64,000 nt of DNA from Bacteroidota bacterium. GTDB lineage: Bacteria > Bacteroidota > Bacteroidia > M30B66. Positions within the stretch are counted from its first letter, which is position 1. Each line of letters starts with the position of its first letter. This document shows positions 54,408-62,946 of this stretch, one piece after another. A program made the translations under genes and the position numbers. Where the stretch lies: assembly GCA_027483445.1 (NCBI GenBank), contig JAIXUS010000015.1:1-64000 (forward strand). Reading direction: 5' to 3'. The notes beneath the pieces are model-generated. The model worked only from the letters and a program-made list of their open reading frames with translations, had not been told where the DNA came from and did no database searches.

Positions 54408-54965
54408 TCAAATTCTTGTAACGCCGCCCGAAACGATGAACTTCATTACATCTTCTGAGCTACCCTCGATAGGTGTGATCCTTTGATTGTCTACAATAAA
54501 CAGATTACCTGAAAAGTTGTAGCTGTGCGGCATATACACCGCGCTCTTTCCTCCTTCGATGCCCAAACTGAGCAAGTCGCGCTGCGTAATAAAACCCAAC
54601 TTGTAAATGCCACCATCAGATTGCATGCTTACCAAAACCGGTTTGCTGAAACGCTTTTCGTTGCCCATAAATGCCGACATTAAATCGCGCACAGAGGTGT
54701 AAATAAACTTCACCAGCGGAATCCGTTCCAGTGTTTTATCGATAAATTGCGTAATAGGCGTCTGGATAAATACCGTTCCTAGCCATCCTAAAAAAGTGAT
54801 GCTGACAATTACGAGCGGTATGCCAATCAGCCAGTATTCTCCCGGTAATAATCCCCTGAGAAATCGAATACTCTGATAAACTATCCACAGCGTAATGCCA
54901 ATTGGAGTAATCAAAAGCAAGCCTTTGATGAAATACCCCGTAATTTTTCTGAATAGTTTTTTCAC
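54408..54965 (-). CDS. DUF502 membrane protein
   Basis: A 185-residue inner-membrane protein with two helices (residues 10-32 and 43-67) and the DUF502 signatures PIGITLWIVY, GWLGTVFIQTP, IPLVKFIYTSVRDLMSAF and a soluble C-terminal domain with MPHSYNFSGNLFIV. Function unknown; possibly a transport regulator. The start is set at GTG 54965, because the TTG at 54986 lies inside the -7 box. Confidence 0.85.
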   Translation of the reverse strand: MKKLFRKITGYFIKGLLLITPIGITLWIVYQSIRFLRGLLPGEYWLIGIPLVIVSITFLGWLGTVFIQTPITQFIDKTLERIPLVKFIYTSVRDLMSAFMGNEKRFSKPVLVSMQSDGGIYKLGFITQRDLLSLGIEGGKSAVYMPHSYNFSGNLFIVDNQRITPIEGSSEDVMKFIVSGGVTRI

Positions 54966-54983
54966 TGATGTTTTTCTTGGCTG

Positions 54984-54991
54984 CAAAAATA
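54984..54991 (-). promoter_or_regulatory. -7 box of the DUF502 gene
   Basis: TATTTTTG on the minus strand matches TAnnTTTG exactly, 18 bases before GTG 54965. Confidence 0.45.
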
Positions 54992-55023
54992 AGTATTCTA
55001 ATTGGTATTCCCGAAAGAGCTCC

Positions 55024-57144
55024 TTAGGGCTGATTGGATGGCTCCTGTTCTGTCCAAAAAAAATCTGATGTGTTTCTGTTGTAATACGATAAACGATCGT
55101 CTTTCAACAACTCAAAAATATTAATTTGAGGTGTAGGTTTGATTTCCTGATAGCCTATTGCTAAACGCTCTGTACGTGTTTCATCGAGAAAACCTTTTTT
55201 ACCAGACAGCTCAACAATAAAGCCTCCATTTAATTCTTCAATTGCCTCATATTGATAAGGTAATAACACTTTACCATCAGCGCCAATAAGCCCCCATTTC
55301 CCATTTTTCTTTACTCTGCCCATCTTGTTTTTAAAGGCCAATCCTTGCTCAAATTGGGGCTCAATAATCACTTTTCCAGCCCTGTTAATGTAACCCCATT
55401 TTCCTTTCAGTCGCACCGCACACAAATCTTCAGAAAAAATGCCTGTTTGGTCGTATACAGTCGGAATTACTGTTTTACCCTTTTTGTCGATAAACCCGTA
55501 TTTACCCTTTTTCTCTACTCTTGCAAGTCCGTTGTAAAACCCTTCAATGCCGGCTGAAGCTGCTGCACAACGATCACTTAAACTCAATACTTTTTTACCG
55601 ACCGACGTGAAAAGCAAACATTTTTTGTCTTCTTCTGCAAAGAGAAAATCCTCAGAAACGGCTGTAATCTTTTTGAATTTAGTGGGTAAAAGCAAGCTTC
55701 CATCTTTTCGAATCGCTCCTACTTTTTCGTTGAAAACCACTCTAGAAATGCCCGAAAGAAAATCAGTAGCCGCTTCATATTGTGCTTTAATGACAATATT
55801 TCCCTGCTCATCCATGAATCCGGCAAGGCCATCTTTCACAAATCCAATTCGGCCCTCGCTACATGCACCAATGTCTTCAAATTCCATGGCTTGAACCAAA
55901 TTTCCTTGATAATCCATCAAGCCATAAAGCTCATTTTGCTCAATGCGGAATAATTTACAGGCATTTCTGCTCACTGAATAATAAGCCGGCGGAACAATCC
56001 ACCTACCGCTTGTCGTGATAACTCCGGCTCCTGTATCGTTCTCTGCAATCGCAAGCCCCTCTTCAAACGATTCAGCCTCCTTGAAATTACAGGGTATAAT
56101 TACAAAGCCCGATTTATTGATGTATCCATATTTCCCATTTTTTTTCACCACTGCTAAATTCTCAGAGAAATATTCGGCTTCTTCGAATTGATAAGGAATT
56201 TGAATGGCACCGGTACTGTCGGCATACCCCCACAATTCATCCTTAACTACCGGGAAAAACAGGGTTTTCGAAAGTCCAAAATCACGATTAAGTTTATCTA
56301 AAAAAGGAAAATCAGGAAACCGCTCCTTAAATTCCATGATGCGCTCGGTCGACTGATCGGCTGTATACAAGGCATAAAACTGGTCCCAACAGCGCAGTGT
56401 ATTTCTGTTATTGGGATATTTCCGAATAAAACGAATTAATTCATCCTGTGTTCCCTGAATCACACTTAACTTAAAGAGGCCATCCTCTGCATCGGGCTTG
56501 TATTGAGAATCTGGGAATTTATCCAGAAACTCCTGATACGCTTCGAGGGTATTTTGATTGGCTGCCAGCTCAAACCTGATTTTATCGAGACGCTTTAATG
56601 CCAGACTTTTCAACTCGGTTTCCGGATAATTTTTCAGGAATATCTCATACGATTCAGGCGTATTGATAACCGTGGCTTGCGACAAGGCAGAGCTATCTCT
56701 TAAATATATTGCCTTTGTGGTGTATTGGTTTTCTCCGAACTGCGTAATAAAAAATTGAAATCCTTCTGGTTGTTTTTGTTTCCCTGCTCTTAGAAATGCC
56801 TGAAATTGAATACTATCTAATAAATTCTCAGCCTTGGTGAGCGAAACACCCAGGGTATTTAATTTTAATTTTTGTTTTTCAGAGGCAATATTCAGTGCGA
56901 ACAAACTTAACTTAATGTGCTTGTATGCCGAATCAATCTGGTGGAAATGATTTAATCGATCGTAATGAATTTTTGCCAGGCCAAAATGTGCGGCTGCCGG
57001 CTGTTTTTTTAATGACTTAATAAAACATTTTCGGGCTTTGAAAAAATCATATTGCTCAAGGGCTTCAAATCCTTTCTTAATTTGAGCATTGAACGGATTT
57101 GCCCATAGTAATCCCAAAACAATACATATCGCTCTCAAACCCAT
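55024..57144 (-). CDS. WG-repeat protein with N-terminal TPR region
   Basis: A 706-residue exported protein (signal peptide ending NPFNAQ). Residues 25-260 contain TPR-like helices with BamD-type pairs (YEIFLKNYPETELKSLALKRLDK; YQEFLDKFPDSQYKPDAEDG). Residues 270-680 carry about ten WG repeats with the pattern LAxVxxxGKYGYINKxGxxxIPxxFxEAxxF. WG repeats form beta structures for protein binding; partners are unknown. A box differing from the consensus at one base (CATTTTTG) ends five bases before the ATG. Confidence 0.85.
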   Translation of the reverse strand: MGLRAICIVLGLLWANPFNAQIKKGFEALEQYDFFKARKCFIKSLKKQPAAAHFGLAKIHYDRLNHFHQIDSAYKHIKLSLFALNIASEKQKLKLNTLGVSLTKAENLLDSIQFQAFLRAGKQKQPEGFQFFITQFGENQYTTKAIYLRDSSALSQATVINTPESYEIFLKNYPETELKSLALKRLDKIRFELAANQNTLEAYQEFLDKFPDSQYKPDAEDGLFKLSVIQGTQDELIRFIRKYPNNRNTLRCWDQFYALYTADQSTERIMEFKERFPDFPFLDKLNRDFGLSKTLFFPVVKDELWGYADSTGAIQIPYQFEEAEYFSENLAVVKKNGKYGYINKSGFVIIPCNFKEAESFEEGLAIAENDTGAGVITTSGRWIVPPAYYSVSRNACKLFRIEQNELYGLMDYQGNLVQAMEFEDIGACSEGRIGFVKDGLAGFMDEQGNIVIKAQYEAATDFLSGISRVVFNEKVGAIRKDGSLLLPTKFKKITAVSEDFLFAEEDKKCLLFTSVGKKVLSLSDRCAAASAGIEGFYNGLARVEKKGKYGFIDKKGKTVIPTVYDQTGIFSEDLCAVRLKGKWGYINRAGKVIIEPQFEQGLAFKNKMGRVKKNGKWGLIGADGKVLLPYQYEAIEELNGGFIVELSGKKGFLDETRTERLAIGYQEIKPTPQINIFELLKDDRLSYYNRNTSDFFWTEQEPSNQP

Positions 57145-57256
57145 GGTTGCAAAAATGCAGATTTCTGTTTTACCGATTCATCTTTTCCTGAAGTTTCCCA
57201 ACATTGAACCTTAAAAATTTCTAACCATAAGTCTGTTTTCTTTTTAGGTTTATCGC

Positions 57257-59206
57257 ATGAAATTCATCCTGACCCTGTTATTCGGTTTTTACTCCTGCAT
57301 TTTATCAGCCCAAAATTTTGAGTGGGCCGCCAGCGGAAGTCGGCTTCATACCGGTTTTCACTTAAGCACTGTAACCCCCGATGGTCGTCTGGTTGCTGCC
57401 GGTCAGTATTATCGCCCCGATTATGATCCAATGCCAGGGCCAACAGAATTTTACAGTGGTAGTGGTGATGTCATCCCGTTCGAAAAATACAGCAACCAAC
57501 TGTTTGTGGTTTGCTACAGTAGCAATGGTGCTGTAGATTGGACTTTTTGGGGTGGCAAAAGTGTTGGTGGAGGAACCGTTCACGGGCTATCGTCGCGGCC
57601 TGATGGTAATGTACTTGTTCAATTTCGGAGTGGTTATGTGCCTTATTGTTATACGTTTATTAATCCTGAAAATGGAAAATCGTTAAGGGCCGACAGCCTG
57701 TTCCCCGACCCGAATGCTTACGAAAATCAATCGACGTATTACAAGTTTGAATACATCGCCGAATTGAATGCCAAAGGTGATGTTCAGCAAATCACAGGTT
57801 TATTGTTGCCTACAGTTGATGAGTGGACATCCTTTCGTGTTTTGGCCGATGGGGGAATTTTGATGGCTTATTCGAATGATGTAAAGGCAACCGATGCGCA
57901 GGGCCGAAGCCGCGATGTAATGCACAATTTCACCATGAAGCTGAATTCCAAGTTTCAGCGTGAGTGGACGCATCAGGCCATGTATCTCGATTCGAGCTGC
58001 TGCAGTGTGATGGAGCATCGGTCGGGGGCCATCGAAACCAACGACGGAAGCATCGCTATTTTTGGAAGTTTCAGAGATGGCATTCGCATGGCCGGAAGCC
58101 CAGATTTTAGGCTCAAGAAAGATCTTCAGGCCCCCAAAGGGTTGCGCTATGGATCCTATTTGGCTCTACTCGACTCCAAAGGGAAACTGAAGTGGGTGCG
58201 CTTTTCCGAAGGTCTCAGTGTGATTTCATCAGTCACCTCAAGAAACAACCAACTGGTATTTGGTGGTGAGGTGTTGTATTCGGCACGTTTTTTTGGAACA
58301 TCAGTCGATACCACCGAAGGCAAAAGAGCCTTCCTCGCAGCCATGTCGGAAAGTGGAAAGTTGTTGTGGCAACAAACATTTAATGCCAAGAATATTCAGT
58401 CGGTTTGCAGCGACGAAGAAGGGAACTTTTATGCCAGTTTTCGCAGCCAGAGGCGTAAGGGTGAGTCGCCGTTAAAAATTGGTACCGATACCATTTCCGA
58501 CAGTTACGAAAGTGTGGTGGTGGCCAGCTTTGATGAAAAAGGCAAGTACCGCTGGTACCGCATGAGTAGAGCGCGCATGTCGATTAATACTGTTTCGCAT
58601 TTGCATGCCGACAATTGCGGAAACCTCTATTTTACCGGTGAAATGTGGTATGTGCTGCCGGTAAATATGAGTGTATTCGATGGTGCATTTATACGGGGTT
58701 CAGGTTATGGTGGGGCTCCGCTGGCGGCCCGCATCCGGACGACCATTCCTGAGACGCTTTTGGCCATGAATCTCAGCATAACCCAACAGTTTGAAATCAA
58801 ACGGAAAGAGCGGCAAGATCAAAAGGTAACGCGAAATACTTCAGCAGCCGTTGCAGAGCCCAATTCGTTGGTGAACTCCATTCAGCGCGACTCTTCATTG
58901 GCGGCCAATACTGGAAGAGCTTTAGGCTGCACGCCAATACCTTTTCCCTGGTCGCTAGTGGTCTTTCCAAACCCGGCTACCGGGCCAATAACGCTGCGTG
59001 CCAATACCTCCTACGCCGACCCTTCGGTGAGTATAACACTTACCGATTCCCGCGGAGCACTGGTTCGTATTTTGGTGCCTCCGCAGTTTAAAGATGCAGG
59101 CATGAGCGACTTTACGGTCGATGTGAGCGGATTGGCCAAAGGGCTGTATTTCGTGGTTTTAAAGGGAACCGCGTCGGCAGCAACCTTTTCGCTGGTCATA
59201 CAGTGA
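57257..59206 (+). CDS. T9SS type A cargo with beta-propeller-like body
   Basis: A 649-residue secreted protein: signal peptide (CILSAQ), a body of repeated beta segments reading like a propeller (NFEWAASGSRLHTG, VDWTFWGGKSVGGGTVHGLS, GKLKWVRFSEGLSVISSVTS, GKYRWYRMSRARMSI) and a type A sorting domain (LVVFPNPATGPITLRANTS ... GLAKGLYFVVLKG). No catalytic motif was seen. It converges on the META-domain gene with four bases between the stops. Confidence 0.78.
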   Translation: MKFILTLLFGFYSCILSAQNFEWAASGSRLHTGFHLSTVTPDGRLVAAGQYYRPDYDPMPGPTEFYSGSGDVIPFEKYSNQLFVVCYSSNGAVDWTFWGGKSVGGGTVHGLSSRPDGNVLVQFRSGYVPYCYTFINPENGKSLRADSLFPDPNAYENQSTYYKFEYIAELNAKGDVQQITGLLLPTVDEWTSFRVLADGGILMAYSNDVKATDAQGRSRDVMHNFTMKLNSKFQREWTHQAMYLDSSCCSVMEHRSGAIETNDGSIAIFGSFRDGIRMAGSPDFRLKKDLQAPKGLRYGSYLALLDSKGKLKWVRFSEGLSVISSVTSRNNQLVFGGEVLYSARFFGTSVDTTEGKRAFLAAMSESGKLLWQQTFNAKNIQSVCSDEEGNFYASFRSQRRKGESPLKIGTDTISDSYESVVVASFDEKGKYRWYRMSRARMSINTVSHLHADNCGNLYFTGEMWYVLPVNMSVFDGAFIRGSGYGGAPLAARIRTTIPETLLAMNLSITQQFEIKRKERQDQKVTRNTSAAVAEPNSLVNSIQRDSSLAANTGRALGCTPIPFPWSLVVFPNPATGPITLRANTSYADPSVSITLTDSRGALVRILVPPQFKDAGMSDFTVDVSGLAKGLYFVVLKGTASAATFSLVIQ

Positions 59207-59210
59207 GAAA

Positions 59211-59963
59211 TCAGTCTAAACGACTCACCTGAAATTCCAGCAGAGGGTTGGGCGATTTTCCCCAAAGGAACAGTGTTTCATCGCGAATCTCGAAGCGCTG
59301 AACCTCCTTCAAACACTGTAGAAATGCCGATTCCGTTTCACTACGTTCGCAGGCCATTTTCGTGGTAGCCACCGGACCAATTGCAATCTTCTGGGCTTGA
59401 ACGGTAAATTTACCATTGAGGCGATTGCATCCGGCGAAGCCCGACACTTCTAACTTTTTGGGCCTAAAACGCAGGTGAATGGCAGTGTTTCCCATATTTT
59501 CGACCGGTTTGCCCTGCATCTGCATTAAGTTCCAAAATCGATAGAGCGAGAGTGTATCGCGGTTGAGCACGTAGCGGGGAGCTAGCTTTCCGTTGATTTT
59601 ATTGCCGTTTTGGTCGAGTTGAATAAGCTTTTCGGGACTGTACAGAAAATACCCTTTTTCGTTGCTGCTTTCGTAAGCAATTCTGCGGGTTTCAGCGTGG
59701 TATTTGAATTTGGCTTTTACTGTAAAAAGGCTGTCGGATTTACCTACATATTGCCTGCTAATGCTTAGCTGGTTGTTTTTTTCAAGGTGCACTAACGTGC
59801 GGATGGCAGCACAGTCGGCGCAGGGTAAATTACCCAGAAAAAAGTCAGCCGGTAAACCTTTATTTTCTGCTGTTGGCGAGGTTTTGCATGCCACGGCCAG
59901 AATGGTGGTCAAGGCAACCAATGCTTGGTAAAGGCACGTTTTATACGACATGATTTTCGTCAT
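59211..59963 (-). CDS. META-domain, NlpE-like lipoprotein
   Basis: A 250-residue lipoprotein; lipobox LAVAC puts the lipidated Cys at about residue 26. Residues 40-130 resemble the copper-resistance NlpE N-terminal domain with its CxxC (FFLGNLPCADCAAIRTLVHL), and residues 135-240 form a META domain (FAGCNRLNGKFTVQAQKIAIGPVATTKMACE). Such proteins are linked to envelope stress and heat or novobiocin resistance. Its first ATG follows directly on the esterase stop (TAAATG); ATG 59951 is an alternative start. Confidence 0.82.
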   Translation of the reverse strand: MTKIMSYKTCLYQALVALTTILAVACKTSPTAENKGLPADFFLGNLPCADCAAIRTLVHLEKNNQLSISRQYVGKSDSLFTVKAKFKYHAETRRIAYESSNEKGYFLYSPEKLIQLDQNGNKINGKLAPRYVLNRDTLSLYRFWNLMQMQGKPVENMGNTAIHLRFRPKKLEVSGFAGCNRLNGKFTVQAQKIAIGPVATTKMACERSETESAFLQCLKEVQRFEIRDETLFLWGKSPNPLLEFQVSRLD

Positions 59964-60770
59964 TTAAGGCTTAAGCGCCCATTGGAGGAATTCGGGAAGG
60001 GCTTCTGCCCAGGTTTCGCAGTTGTGTTTCCCGCCCTTCATTTCATAGTAAACGGTGTCGTAGTATGGCTTGTAGCCTTTTTGGTGCAAGGTGGCAATGA
60101 GGTCGAGTGTATCGTCGATGGCATCGATAATCCCGTTTTGGTTTCGGTCTGAAAGCTCGTCTTCTGTTCCGGCCTGAAACCAAAATTGCATTCCGGGGCG
60201 ATTGTCGGATTTGCGAATTACTGTATGCATAATCCTATCGAGATCGGTGTAGCCTTTGTTAAGGTCGCGTTTGCGCCACCAGAAAGCCCCGGAAAAGGCG
60301 CCAACCTTGCCGAAAATTTCGGGATTGTTCCAAGCGATGCTCATGGCCGATAAGCCTCCAAGCGAGCAGCCGGCAATGATGTTTTGTTTTGAATGAATTT
60401 CAACCGGGTAGGCCGAAGCCAGGGTAGGGAGGAGGTGTTCTACAATAAATTGATGGTACACATTGGCTTTGTCGCCCCGACGTTTGAAATCAAGCCGGTC
60501 TTTTACACCATACTCGCGGATACGGTCGCCGGCGTGAACTGCAGCGATCATGGCCGGACGAATCAGCTTGGCTTTAAGCAGTTTTTCAAAACTCGATTTC
60601 AACTGGAGCGCTTCTGCATCTTGTCCGTCGTTCAAAATCAACAATGGCAGTGGGCCATCACCTTCGGGGTAAAACAACTCAACGCGAACTTCGCGGTTGA
60701 GCAAATCGGAGTGCAAACCTTCGATTACATTGTGGTGTAGCTTAATTGTCGGTTTTGTAAATGAACTCAT
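59964..60770 (-). CDS. esterase (alpha/beta hydrolase, Enterochelin-esterase-like)
   Basis: A 268-residue serine esterase-like protein. The nucleophile Ser is in IIAGCSLGGLSAMSIA (about 138), and the His in GGKHNCETWAEALPEFLQWAL near the C terminus. The Asp-bearing loop contains DRNQNGIIDAIDD, which reads like an EF-hand calcium loop inserted in the fold. Two starts are possible: ATG 60770 and ATG 60812. It heads a two-gene minus-strand unit with the META lipoprotein and is divergent from a second esterase gene. Confidence 0.82.
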   Translation of the reverse strand: MSSFTKPTIKLHHNVIEGLHSDLLNREVRVELFYPEGDGPLPLLILNDGQDAEALQLKSSFEKLLKAKLIRPAMIAAVHAGDRIREYGVKDRLDFKRRGDKANVYHQFIVEHLLPTLASAYPVEIHSKQNIIAGCSLGGLSAMSIAWNNPEIFGKVGAFSGAFWWRKRDLNKGYTDLDRIMHTVIRKSDNRPGMQFWFQAGTEDELSDRNQNGIIDAIDDTLDLIATLHQKGYKPYYDTVYYEMKGGKHNCETWAEALPEFLQWALKP

Positions 60771-60874
60771 GAAGGAAACGCTCGGATTGAACCGCAAATC
60801 TGTTATTTTCATGCGGTGGATTTGCAGTGGAAAAAGAAAGATTTTCAACAATCTCTTTCGAATTCATAAATTAC

Positions 60875-60882
60875 TATATTTG
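60875..60882 (+). promoter_or_regulatory. -7 box for the esterase/ATP-grasp operon
   Basis: TATATTTG matches the consensus exactly; it lies 90 bases before ATG 60972, giving a leader unlike the very short ones elsewhere. Confidence 0.45.
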
Positions 60883-60971
60883 CGCCCGAATTCTTGTTTA
60901 TCTGTTAACGATTTGTGTGATTAGGTTCGAAAATGTTAAGTATGTATTAAGTCAATTGCCAATTGTAAAAA

Positions 60972-61679
60972 ATGACCGAATCTTATCATAGCTGGTATTC
61001 GCCCACGTTGGGCAAGCAGTTCGAGATGTTGGTGTTTGGGGAATCCGGCTTTCCGCTGGTATTGTTTCCAACATCAATGGGTCGGTATTTCGAGAACAAG
61101 GATTTTCAACTCATTGAATCGGCGGCCTGGTTTATCGAAAACGGCCTGGTGCGCATTTACTGTCCCGATAGCATCGATTCGTTGAGTTGGTATAACAAAG
61201 GAGTGCATCCTTCGATTCGCGTGCACAATCATATTCAGTACGATTTGATGCTCCACAACGAGCTCTTTCCATCGATACTCGAGCAAAGCGGGACAGGACG
61301 TTTGGCCCTGGCAGGTTGCAGCTTCGGAGCCTACCATGCCATGAATTACGGCTTTCGTCATCCCGAAAGGGTCAAATACATCTTCAGCATGGGCGGCGCG
61401 TTCGACATTAAAGGTCAGCTCGATGGCTACTACAGCGACGATGTGTACTTTAATAATCCGGTCGACTTCATCCCTTCGTCAAGTCATCCCGCCTTTGGCG
61501 ACCTGCACGTGATTTTAGGCACCGGCGACCACGATATCTGCTATGAGGCCAATTTGCGAATGGCCGAAACGCTTCGCAACAAACACATTAGTCATTGGCT
61601 CGATGTAAGGCCGGGCGCAAATCACGATTGGCCCGTTTGGCGATCGATGTTCCCGCATTACCTCTCCATGATCCGTTAA
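60972..61679 (+). CDS. esterase-like alpha/beta hydrolase of the ligase cluster
   Basis: A 235-residue alpha/beta hydrolase with the serine elbow LAGCSFGAYHAMNYGF (Ser about 117), an acidic residue in ILGTGDHDICYEAN and His in RPGANHDWPVW near the end. No signal peptide, so it is cytosolic. It is the first gene of a plus-strand cluster with an ATP-grasp ligase and a carboxylate-amine ligase; such hydrolases in ligase clusters may release or activate a small amide product, but the substrate is unknown. Confidence 0.8.
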   Translation: MTESYHSWYSPTLGKQFEMLVFGESGFPLVLFPTSMGRYFENKDFQLIESAAWFIENGLVRIYCPDSIDSLSWYNKGVHPSIRVHNHIQYDLMLHNELFPSILEQSGTGRLALAGCSFGAYHAMNYGFRHPERVKYIFSMGGAFDIKGQLDGYYSDDVYFNNPVDFIPSSSHPAFGDLHVILGTGDHDICYEANLRMAETLRNKHISHWLDVRPGANHDWPVWRSMFPHYLSMIR

Positions 61680-61714
61680 AAAAGCAAACACAACTCACAC
61701 ACACTTAAACGAAA

Positions 61715-62824
61715 ATGACCATGAAAAAAATCGGAATTCTCCACGGTATGGAAAGTAGCTTTCCGGATGCCGTAATTGAGCGCATCAACAGTTTGGGCCT
61801 CAAAGACATTGTAGCTGAGCGCGTACTGATTGATGTAGTATCGCAAAGCGAACCCACTGAGTATGCGGTAATTATCGACCGTATTTCTCAGGATGTGCCA
61901 TTTTACCGTGCTTACCTGAAAAACGCTGCGATTTCTGGAACAGCTGTCATCAACAACCCATTCTGGTGGAGTTCTGATGAGAAGTTCTTCAACAACGCAT
62001 TGGCGGTGAAGCTGGGTGTACCGGTTCCGAAAACAGTATTGTTGCCTTCTTTCGAGCGTCCGGCCGATACTTCAGAAAATTCATTCCGCAATTTGCATTT
62101 TCCACTTTCGTGGGATGCCATTTTCAGTCATATCGGCTTTCCGGCTTACATGAAGCCACATGCCGGCGGCGGTTGGAAGAGCGTTTATAAAGTAAACAAT
62201 GCCGAAGAGCTGTTCCAGGCTTACCACGAAACCGGACAACTCGTGATGATGCTTCAGGAAGAAATCGTATTTGAGGAATACTACCGTTGCTATTGCATTG
62301 GCGGCAAATATGTGCGCATCATGCAGTACGAACCACGCAATCCGCACCACTTACGCTATGTTACAGGCGAAGGCCGTGGCGAAAATGACGCGTTAATTCA
62401 GACCATTCGCGATTACGTATTGAAGCTTAACCATGCTTTGGGTTACGATTTTAATACGGTTGAATTCGCAGTGCGTGATGGCGTTCCGTATGCAATCGAT
62501 TTCTGCAACCCTGCTCCTGATGCCGATGTGAATTCGGTGGGTCAGGAAAACTTCGACTGGGTGGTTGAAACTGCCGCTCAGTATGCGGTTGAACGTGCAA
62601 AAGCACAGAAGCCTGGTCAGGATAACCTTACTTGGGGAAGCTTTGTGCGCAATGCGGCCGGAGCTCCGGTTGCAGCGCCTTCTGCCGCTGAGAAGGTAGC
62701 TGAAAAAGCTCCAGCAAAGCCTGCTGCTAAGGTAAAAGCGGCTGCTAAAGTGACCGAAAAGGTAGATGCACCTGCAAAACCTGCGGCAAAAGCAACCAAG
62801 AAAGCGGCGGCTGCCAAAGCATAA
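61715..62824 (+). CDS. ATP-grasp ligase with lysine/alanine-rich tail
   Basis: A 369-residue ATP-grasp protein. Residues 1-310 hold the ligase fold with GFPAYMKPHAGGGWKSVYKV (ATP-binding Lys), LQEEIVFEEYYRCYCIGG, TVEFAVRDGVPYAIDFCNPAPDAD (metal-binding Glu and Asn). The last 50 residues are nearly all A, K, P, V and E (AKPAAKVKAAAKVTEKVD-like), like histone H1 or bacterial HU/AlgP-type tails. Family members form amide bonds between a carboxylate and an amine. Starts at ATG 61715 or ATG 61721. It lies 36 bases after the esterase gene. Confidence 0.85.
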   Translation: MTMKKIGILHGMESSFPDAVIERINSLGLKDIVAERVLIDVVSQSEPTEYAVIIDRISQDVPFYRAYLKNAAISGTAVINNPFWWSSDEKFFNNALAVKLGVPVPKTVLLPSFERPADTSENSFRNLHFPLSWDAIFSHIGFPAYMKPHAGGGWKSVYKVNNAEELFQAYHETGQLVMMLQEEIVFEEYYRCYCIGGKYVRIMQYEPRNPHHLRYVTGEGRGENDALIQTIRDYVLKLNHALGYDFNTVEFAVRDGVPYAIDFCNPAPDADVNSVGQENFDWVVETAAQYAVERAKAQKPGQDNLTWGSFVRNAAGAPVAAPSAAEKVAEKAPAKPAAKVKAAAKVTEKVDAPAKPAAKATKKAAAAKA

Positions 62825-62946
62825 TTGATTCTCTGAGAGACGGTTCTCCTTTACACCCTGTAATTATTTAATGGCAGGTTGTGGAAGCGAATCGTCTCTT
62901 TCTTATTTTGGGCATCAACCACTAAACACAATTTATCCATTCTGCT

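Noticed and set aside
60697-60924. A 75-codon plus-strand frame upstream of the second esterase.
   Set aside because: It overlaps the divergent esterase start and the -7 box at 60875 and has no start context.
62836-62899. AGAGAC/GTCTCT pair between the ATP-grasp and YbdK-type genes as a terminator.
   Set aside because: The stem is only six bases with a loop of more than 50 bases and no proper T-run.
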